Of a stretch of 7,073 nt of DNA, positions 1-7,073 are shown in pieces (within the stretch, counting starts at the first letter, position 1; every line of letters begins with the position of its first letter). The stretch comes from Bacteroidales bacterium (GTDB taxonomy: Bacteria > Bacteroidota > Bacteroidia > Bacteroidales > JAAUTT01), in NCBI GenBank assembly GCA_012031335.1, contig JAAUTT010000223.1:1-7073 (forward strand). Direction: 5' to 3'. A model generated the notes under the pieces. It was not told where the DNA came from and did no database searches. It worked only from the letters and a program-made list of their open reading frames with translations. A program made the translations under genes and the position numbers.

Positions 1-1470
1 TATACAAAGGTTTTAAATGTAGACCCGGGTTGTCTTTTTGCTTGTTTTACATGGTCGTACTTGAAATAATCGAAATTGATATCGCCCACCCATGTAAGTA
101 CATGCCCTGTAGTTGGATCCATGGATAAAAGGCGCATGAAGAAAACGTTTGTAATATTTTAAGGAATCGAGAAAACTAAAATTTACTGTTTTTTTTCCGT
201 TCCAAGAAAACACCTTCATTTTACGTTTCTGGTTAAGGTAAAAATCAATACTGTCCTTATTATCTCCAAATCTGCGTTTCAAATTTTTATAAAAAGGTTC
301 CTGCTCAACAATATTATCTATAAAACCTGCCATCTCATTCCCTTTTTCATCAATCCACGGATTTTTATCCCTGTAAAGCTGATCGAAGTTTCGCTGAAGC
401 TGTTTCATATGTTCATTTACAGCTTGTTTGGCATATTCCTGCATCCGCGAGTCGATGGTTGTATAAACTTTCAACCCGTCGCGGTATAAGTCGTAATCGT
501 TTTCTTTAAGCCAATCCTGAAGATAGCGCGATACAGCCTCCTGAAAATAGTTTGCCCGTCCATCCTTTCTATCAGGTGTATAATTTAGTTTCAAAGGTCT
601 TTTGGAGAGATTTTTAAATTCTTTTTCAGTAATAAGTTCATATTTTAAAAGCTGCGAAAGCACAACATTTCTGCGTCGCAGCGAATTTTTAGGATTCAGA
701 ACCGGACTATAATAAGTAGGAGCTTTAAGCATTCCTACAAGCGTGGCACATTGTATCTGATTCAGCTTTGCGGGAGTTGTGTTAAAGTATACACGGGCGG
801 CGGTATGGATGCCATATGCATTACTGCCAAAATCTACTGTATTGAGATACATAGTAAGGATTTCTTCCTTCGTATAAAATAGTTCTATCTTAATAGCATT
901 ATCCCACTCTTTGGTTTTGTAAATGATAGTTCTGAGGCCGGGAACATGCCCCAACAGTCCGCGGGAATAATTAGTTCGGGTCTTATAAAGGTTTTTTACT
1001 AATTGCTGGGTTATAGTGCTTGCACCACGTTTTTTACCTTTTAACATATACCAAACCACCGAAAACGAGGAGCGAATATCAATTCCATGGTGGTTATAAA
1101 AACGCACATCTTCGGTGGCTATCAGAGTATTAATAAGCAAAGGTGAAATATCCTCGTATTCAACAGGTTTACGGTTTATATCATAGTATTTTCCCAGAAG
1201 TTTACCATCGGAAGCATATAATTCGGATGTGATTTCATATTTAGGATCGTTTAGGTCTCCTATTCGTGGTGAGCGGCCAAAAAGCCACAGAAGATTAATA
1301 TCAACTGCAATGATATAAAGAATAAAAAAACCAAATGCCATTAACGAATAAATAAGATACCGTTGAATTTTCGGCCGGCGTTTTACACCAGCTTTAAAGT
1401 TGTGGTATTTAGAATAGGCTGTTTTAAAATATTTCTTAATTACAGAAGAATAACTACTTCCCGATTGCAT
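1..1470 (-). CDS. mrcA: Class A penicillin-binding protein 1A, N-terminal part (GT51 glycosyltransferase / transpeptidase; 3' end outside window; one frame break)
   Basis: A bifunctional enzyme that polymerises lipid II into glycan strands and crosslinks the peptides, anchored in the inner membrane and facing the periplasm. Residues 1-37 are a basic cytoplasmic tail (KRRPKIQR), and 38-64 are the membrane helix. The GT51 domain is complete: ATEDVRF with catalytic Glu120, HHGID (127-131), GASTITQQ (149-156), KEWDNAIKIE (187-196) and EEILTMYLN (202-210). A linker follows, with 'GLKVYTTID' near 332. At about 123 the frame breaks; reading on in the other frame gives 'MDPTTGHVLTWVGDINF' and 'KRQPGSTFK', so the catalytic SxxK serine is encoded at 21-23. 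Two added bases restore 'APFISMDPTTG'. The remaining transpeptidase motifs (SxN, KTG) lie outside the window. The ATG at 1468-1470 is the only sensible start, since an in-frame TAA lies three codons upstream. The symbol (mrcA/ponA type) is by family; the exact paralogue cannot be settled from half a protein. Confidence 0.93.
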
Positions 1471-1621
1471 ATTTTTTTAAAAAGAAGTGCGAAGGTACAA
1501 ATATCGTTCCAGTTGTAAGTGCATTATTTTATGATTAATTATCCCTTATGGTTTATAGTAAATTGTACATAATTTAACAAGCTTGTATCCAAAATGATTC
1601 CATGTTTTTTTAAAAAATTGT
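1471..1621 (-). other. Intergenic gap between tamL stop and PBP1A start
   Basis: This A+T-rich 151-base gap is the only non-coding stretch in the window. It has no GC-rich hairpin followed by T's, so I cannot place a rho-independent terminator for tamL. The motif TTTTTTTAAAAA (plus-strand sense) occurs twice, at 1472-1483 beside the PBP start and at 1605-1616 just after tamL; this is probably low-complexity coincidence. No small open frame with a plausible start was found. The gap is long enough for the PBP gene to have its own promoter. Confidence 0.7.
1498..1505 (-). promoter_or_regulatory. Possible Bacteroidota -7 promoter element for the PBP1A gene
   Basis: On the minus strand GATATTTG is followed by TACCTTCGC. 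It matches the Bacteroidota housekeeping -7 consensus TAnnTTTG at all but the first base, and a TTTG-then-TACCTTCGC arrangement is common upstream of genes in this phylum. Transcription would begin near 1491, giving a leader of only about 20 bases. No good -33 (TTTG/TTG) element lies 19-21 bases further upstream, so the call is tentative. Confidence 0.35.
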
Positions 1622-3918
1622 TCAGAAAGGATAACCTATAGCAAAATGAAACACAGCATCCTTATCTGAGGCAGCGCTGATTCTTTTGGGTGAATGAAGC
1701 GGAAAGCCGACATCGACACGAATGATAAAATAGGGATTGAGATAACGAATTCCGGTTCCCCATCCAATTGCCAGCTGTTTCAGAAAAGTATCGGCATTAA
1801 ATTCTGCTCCGATACGTTCAATATCTTCACTGGCAAGCCATATATTCCCAGCATCAAGGAACAAGGCCCATTCAAACATACGCGAGAGTTTAAATCTGTT
1901 TTCAAGATTCGCCAGCAGCATTATTTCGCCGCTGTGATTTATAAGTGCTTCATCGGAGGCATTTTCTTTAGCATAAGCTCCCGGCCCTACTGAACGAAAC
2001 CTGAATGCTCTCAGGTTATTTGCTCCTCCAAGATAATACTGTTTAATACCGGGAAGAGCACCCGAATTGCCAACCGGTAAGCCTATTCCGGCACCTATGC
2101 GCGCAGCTAGTCTGTCTTTCCGCGATATGTCCAGATACATCCTGTAATCAACCGTTGTTTTAACATATTGTGCATAAGCTGTTCCCAAAAACTTCAGAGG
2201 CTCTGCTTCGGTCTCTTTTTTCCCCGAAATTCGCTGTATTCCGTAAAGAAGATTTCCTGCCACATCCAAAGATCCTGTAAAAGCAGTTTTGAATCTGCGG
2301 GGGTCATTATCGGGCACACCATACCTGTATGTGTAGTTAGTCCCGATTAGAAACTGATCGGAGAAACTTTGTTCAAGCAGGGAATTTTCTGCCAGCATAT
2401 TGTTAAATTTTGTGGTACTGTTTAACAGATGCTGAAAAGTAATATCAATGATATTAAGTTCATGATTGCGAAAAGCTGACTCAGCCCAATGATATCCATA
2501 TAAAAGTCGGAAAAAAGACATCTTATAGAACTGCATCTGATTTATAAACCGTGACTCCAGCATTATGCTATTATTAGGGACATATTTGGCAGATACCAGC
2601 GAAGGATTTAGCAGTAAAAATCTTGGAAACCTCAGTTCGGCCGAAGCCCCCAATTCATAATTATAATTACCGAGGAATTGATCGTCCTTTTTGGAGAGCC
2701 ATGCCTCAATACTACTGTTAGCTTTGATTATCAACTGCTCTCCTCCGCCAAGCAAATTACGGTTGGTAAGTGATACTTCAGCACCGGGTCCGGCAAAATC
2801 GTTCGATTTGGCAACTAAATTTACTTCGGACTTAAAATTGAGTAATTCATTGGGTGTCAGATTTACGGTAACATTGGCAAAATTGGGTCGGGAAGAATCG
2901 CGCGACACATCCAGACTGGCATATTTAAAAGCTGCAAGGGAGGAAATGTTTTTATTTGTAATTCTATAGTTATCAGTGGTAAGAAGTTCACCTTCATCAA
3001 ATAATAAAAGATGACGCAGATGTTTTGGTTTGAAATAATTACCTGTAAAAAAACTAACACCTTTATATTTTACAGCATCCATTCTTGTGATTGAGTCTGT
3101 TACTGAATTATCAATAACCTTTATGTTGTTCACATTCCATGCCTTAAGAACAGGTTTATCAATACCTGATTTAATGGTGAGATGGAGATCCATTTTCCGG
3201 CCTTTGTTTATGGTATCTCCACGAAACAAAAGATAATCGGGTGAGAAATAGAAATAACCCTTATTTTTCAGAATTTTGTCAATACGAACTCTTTCTTCCT
3301 TTAATTTTTCAAGATTATACTGATCGCCTGTTTTAACCAGACTTTCATTTTTAAGTGAGTCTATGTAAAACAACATGGTGGAATCGGTTATGTCGATTTC
3401 AACTTTATCAATAAAATAAGGTGGTTCCACATAACAATGGTAAACAACCTTACGTTGCTGTTTGCCCATTTTTGTTTCTATAATCTCAGTTTTGACACGT
3501 GAATCAAGAAACCCATTCGCTTTTATGACAGTGTGGAGCGACCGGCTACTTCATCCACCGGCACATCTGTCATCAAAACAGGACGCTCCCCATACGTATT
3601 ACCAATAAAATTACCTTCTTTCTTTTTTGGATTACCAAAAACACTATATACCCATAGTTTCAGGGGTATACCCAGAATACGCCGGTTAGGCAAGGGATAG
3701 GTCTCCTCTTTGAGCAGTTTTTCAAGTTTCTTTTTTCCCTGAATTACCGTATCGGCATGTACTTCAACCTTCGATCCAGCAAAAAGGTATTCATCATCCT
3801 CCAATAACCGGGAACTGATACAGGAATTTAAAATGAGTATAACGGACAGAACAATGGTTACCGGCCGTATACCAGAAAGAGCTAAAATACCTTTGTATAC
3901 CAGGTTATTTATTCTCAT
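1622..3918 (-). CDS. tamL: TamL, lipoprotein TamA homologue (Omp85/BamA superfamily outer-membrane assembly protein; one frame break)
   Basis: This is the outer-membrane partner of TamB. With one base restored near 3539 it reads as about 765 residues, a normal length for the family. Residues 1-32 form a lipoprotein signal sequence with hydrophobic core TIVLSVILIL and lipobox LNSC, placing the acylated Cys at residue 33; proteobacterial TamA lacks this lipid. POTRA-like repeats follow to about residue 360: 'RRILGIPLKLWVY' and 'GERPVL', then 'ANGFLDSRV' spanning the repaired break, 'PPYFIDKVEI' (about 166), and 'RIDKILKNKGYFYF' (about 212). The barrel begins around 'NRNLLGGGEQL' (about 387). 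'YYLGGANNLRAFRFRS' (about 630-645) matches the loop-6 (V)RGF/Y-type signature of Omp85 proteins, and the chain ends in a beta-signal, FAIGYPF, with terminal Phe. ATG at 3916-3918 is chosen because it gives the complete signal sequence; it overlaps the tamB end by 14 bases, suggesting translational coupling. The C-terminal piece beginning MGKQQRK at 3469 is not a separate gene. Confidence 0.92.
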
Positions 3919-6900
3919 TTTCTGTTGGTTGATTCTCAGTTATAACTTTGGGTTCATCAGGCTTTCGGCTAAATAATTCCGATAATTTGTTAAAATTTTT
4001 CTGATAAAGTATACCAGTTCCTGTACTGATTACCTTTCCTTCTACAAGTCCCCGGTATTCACTTCTTCTGAAGGCACTTACGCTCAGTGTCCGCGATTTA
4101 TTAAGGATATAACCTATTTTGAATTCAGGACTGATACGGTCGGTAAAAGATTGTTGTTGTTCATTCTCATCAGCCTGAAGCACCACAGTAGCCCCAAGCT
4201 GAATATCCACTTTGTTCTGGTCAAGTTTTTTTGAGGCGGCAATTTGCATTTCGGTGCGGGAATTATCTTCGGAGACTCCACCATAATTATCGTACGACTC
4301 AAGGTCAAAATGAAGGTCGACGAAACTGATTTTTTGTCGCACAAACTGATTAAGCGCATTGGAAATAATAGCATTGGTCCCACCTTGTCCGCTCGAAAAA
4401 ACTCCAGCCAGATTGTCAAAGCCGAAACTTCCGAAAAGTAGCAAGGTCATTGCCCTTTGATTAAGCTCGGACTCATTGGAATTAATTTCCTGAAGTTTAG
4501 CAGCTACGAGACCATTATTAACTCCCTCAAATTCGCGTGGTAAGGACAAACGGAACTGAAATGATGGTTCGGCGAGTGTTCCTGATATGATCATATTTAC
4601 CAGGAATGGCAATGTACTTGAAGACCCATTTCCTTCCTCGTTAAGCAATTGAGATGGCGAGGTCCGTACCTCATAAATGGCTCTCAGATTTAGTTCGGGT
4701 TCCGATAAACTGCCATACCAACAATAAAACTGCTGTCGGCTATTTCAAATCTTCTTTTAATACCCGAAAGACTTAAAGTATAATCGCCTCCCGAAATGTT
4801 AAGTCTGCCGGTTAGTTCTGGCGATTGAAAAGGACGCTGTATCATTGAAAATTTACCGCTGGCAGTCATGTTCAATCCCAGGTTACGACCAGGATCAGTT
4901 ATAATTGTTACCTGAGTATTTTCACTCAGCGTAATATTCGAATTCAACCTCAGATTATCCATCAGTGAAGGAGCCTGGTCCTCTTCTTCGGGAGCAGGTT
5001 CTGCGCCAATAAATTCAATGACACCCTCCTCCGTTAGAGTGGAAGCCTGTTTGGTAATTTTGTAAAAAAACCTCGACCCATTATCAATATTAATATCAGC
5101 TCTTACTGTTGGAATATTTCAGTAGCCGAAACATCTATATCACTTGTAATTAAAACCCTGTTATCCTGGCCAGGAAGATTATCTGGCGGACCCTGGTAGG
5201 CTAAAAATCTATCCGACTGGATGTTAAGATTGTAATTTAGATTATTCAAACTGGCCATCGTAACATTTCCATCTATGGTTAGATTTCGACCTTCAGCATC
5301 TTTCACCGTAAATTTATCGAATCGAACCTGATTACCCTCAAAAAATATACGCTGTTTATCTATGGCAAATTCCGACTGAATTGCTTCGATAAAAGCTGCG
5401 GTTTTATCAAAACTGATATCGCCCGTAATTCCGGGTTATTAAAAGATCCCTTCAGATTCAAAGTAGCATTGATAAATCCTGAAGCATCCGAAATAACATC
5501 GGCAATGAGAGGCTGAATTGCAGCAAGGTCCATATCTTTGGCCGAAAGGTTCAGGTCCATTGGAATTTCTTTTGTTAATCCATAGGTTCCCTTAAGGTTA
5601 AAAAGCATGTTTTTTTGACCAAAATCGACATTTAAAGCAGCAATATCGTTATTTTCCAAATTGCTTGCATCAATATTCAGGTTACCCAGAATTTTCTCCT
5701 GTACAATAATATCCGAAATATTGAAATTGACATCGAACACCGGAACCGGTCGGGCAAAAAGATTGGTTGCCATGATGTCTCCGTCTATTTTTCCCGTAAT
5801 AAAGGAGGTATCGCCTTTCATCAATTCCGAAACAAGCGCCAGACTTAGATTTTTAAAGGATGCGACCAGTTTTTCAGGTCTTTGAGCATCGCTTAGCAGT
5901 GATATCAGCTTTTCATCGGAACTTAATTTAACCTGGTCGAATACAATATTTTTATTTTTAATATAAGTTTTGTTTTGCTTGTCTACGTTCCAATCTTGAT
6001 AATTCAGCAATAAAGGCTCCTCCAACACCACATTGAGCTCGGGGTTCCCGGGCTCCATTGTAAAACCAATATTGAACCATTTCTTATCACTGGCATTTGA
6101 AAAAGCAATTCTTGTATTAAGGTCGCCAGCTTTGAGATTACTTTCCAGAGAAAGGTCGTGAATGGTTTGAACATTATTTTTAAGCGCCTGGGTTTTAAAA
6201 TCTATCTTAAATGAGGAATCTTTACCGGCAGCTTCAAGGTTAAGGTCTTCGATTTCGATGTCGTTATATACAAGATTTTCTATTCCGGCATGTACGGAGA
6301 AATTATCATCCCTGAAATCTGCGGTAATTTTCGCTTCTTTCGGCATAGTAATGTTCAGGTTCATAAAATCGTTTAACACCGATGGATCTTTGAAAGTAAG
6401 CCCTGCATTGAAAAATTTATCCGAATAATTTACCGAATCGGAAGTTTCTGTTAAAAAATACCGGTTGAAATAAGCTTTCATCATACCTGGCAATTCCTGA
6501 AACGATACATTGCCATTGAATGACGCGGTACCGAAATTACTCGCCAACCTGGCGGTTACACTATCGCCCATCACCGCGTACTTTATACTCGTTTTTGTTT
6601 TTATTTTATCGCGCGGTGTTTGAACATCAACAAGAAGAGTATCTGTGAAAACTCCATACGATTGGTATCTGTGCTGTTAAAAGAGCCATCAATAACTGCT
6701 GATAACGAGATGGTGTCTTTTATCATACCCATTGCATAAAGATCGAGGTGGTAAATATGTGTATTTAGATGAAGGTTTGTAACAGCTCCTAAATGTCCGT
6801 TAAGGTTAAGGTTCATACGTGCCAGAGGATCTTCGGTTATCAGATTTATGTTTACCTGTCCTTGTTGTATATTGCCACTGAGTTGCGTGTTTTGGTACCT

Positions 6901-7073
6901 TTTCCCTTTATATGTAAGATAAGGTATGGTCAAATCCATTCCCGTGTGCATGGAATCGGGATTGAATCCAATGCCTGTAGCTTGCATCCGGGCTGTGATT
7001 ATACCCATATCTTGATTTCCTGCAAAAAATCCGGCATTTAAATTATCCAGACCGACGTTAATTTTATAAGCGG
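3905..7073 (-). CDS. tamB: TamB, C-terminal part (translocation and assembly module subunit; 5' end outside window; four frame breaks)
   Basis: TamB is an inner-membrane-anchored AsmA-like protein that spans the periplasm as a long beta-taco and works with TamA/TamL in outer-membrane protein assembly and, in proteobacteria, phospholipid transport. About 1,056 residues are visible once four breaks (near 6659, 5425, 5120 and 4720) are each repaired by one added base. The upstream part is repetitive beta-strand sequence with many 'LNLNxxL/DLNxS' stretches and Asn/Asp turns. The TamB/DUF490 domain follows: the recurring 'NPELTG' turn type (SFNNPEL near 5430, QSPELTGRLNISGGDY near 4800), then 'WYGSLSEPELNLRA' across the 4720 break, and 'SGTLAEPSFQFRLSLP' near 4570. 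The end holds amphipathic strands 'LLLFGSFGF' and 'YQKNFNKLSELFSRKP', then a short polar tail. The frame is open to the window edge, so the start is not here. The stop at 3905-3907 lies inside the tamL start region. Family call is firm; whether the breaks are real is doubtful. Confidence 0.9.

Noticed and set aside
1577..1586. Perfect 10-base palindrome ACAAGCTTGT
   Set aside because: It has no loop or T-tract and is too short to be a terminator; it could be an operator half-site, but a single copy in A+T-rich DNA is likely chance.
1605..1617. TTTTTTTAAAAAA tract after tamL as a terminator
   Set aside because: It is a pure A/T symmetry with no GC stem; its hairpin would be very weak.
1694..1993. 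Plus-strand open frame of 99 codons opposite tamL
   Set aside because: It lies wholly within the conserved tamL barrel region on the other strand; the protein has no recognisable features and there is no promoter or start context.
2168..2969. Plus-strand open frames at 2168-2350 and 2691-2969, and minus-strand frame 2863-3060
   Set aside because: These are shadows of the tamL barrel and POTRA coding sequence with low-complexity or atypical composition.
4114..4441. Overlapping frames 4114-4419 (minus) and 4244-4441 (plus) inside tamB
   Set aside because: The tamB frame here encodes well-formed DUF490 sequence; the alternatives have no family-like features.
118..6660. Programmed ribosomal frameshifting at the six breaks
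   Set aside because: No slippery heptamer with a downstream structure is visible at the sites, six in three genes would be unprecedented, and the families are not known to use it.
3905..7008. Reading the five tamB segments as separate small genes
   Set aside because: Several would need to start at GTG or TTG in mid-domain, and single-base repairs join them into one continuous TamB.
5661..7041. Plus-strand open frames at 5661-5885 and 6793-7041
   Set aside because: They are antisense to intact tamB coding sequence and have no supporting signals.

Overview
The window reads as a fragment of a Bacteroidota chromosome: A+T-rich DNA, a lipoprotein version of TamA (TamL), a bifunctional PBP1A with Bacteroidota-style motifs, and A-rich leaders without clear Shine-Dalgarno sites. 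Assignment below phylum (perhaps Bacteroidales/Marinilabiliales) is only a guess. All three genes lie on the minus strand and are cell-envelope genes. I see no mobile element, CRISPR array, tRNA or rRNA.

In the direction of transcription: (i) 7073-3905 is the C-terminal ~1,056 residues of TamB, the long beta-rich periplasm-spanning component of the translocation and assembly module; its start is outside the window. (ii) 3918-1622 is tamL, encoding an outer-membrane lipoprotein with POTRA domains and a BamA/Omp85-type beta-barrel; its ATG overlaps the end of tamB by 14 bases, so the two are very probably one operon. (iii) After a 151-base gap, 1470-1 is the N-terminal ~490 residues of a class A penicillin-binding protein (PBP1A, mrcA/ponA type): a membrane anchor, a complete GT51 glycosyltransferase domain, and the start of the transpeptidase domain up to its SxxK serine at the window edge.

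The most notable thing is that none of the three genes reads through as given. There are six frame breaks: four in tamB (about 6659, 5425, 5120, 4720), one in tamL (about 3539) and one in the PBP gene (about 123). Each falls inside well-conserved protein sequence and can be repaired exactly. Five need one added base and the sixth two, mostly in short doublets or a TCTC repeat. The uniform direction (net base loss), the intact protein on both sides of every break and the absence of other decay point to deletion errors in an uncorrected long-read assembly rather than six real mutations. I therefore annotate three genes, not eight fragments.

TamB and TamL together would form a bridge from inner to outer membrane for outer-membrane protein insertion and/or lipid transport; the PBP builds the peptidoglycan through which that bridge passes. 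I found no convincing sign of an undescribed system; the value here is in correct gene reconstruction and in the lipoprotein-type TAM.
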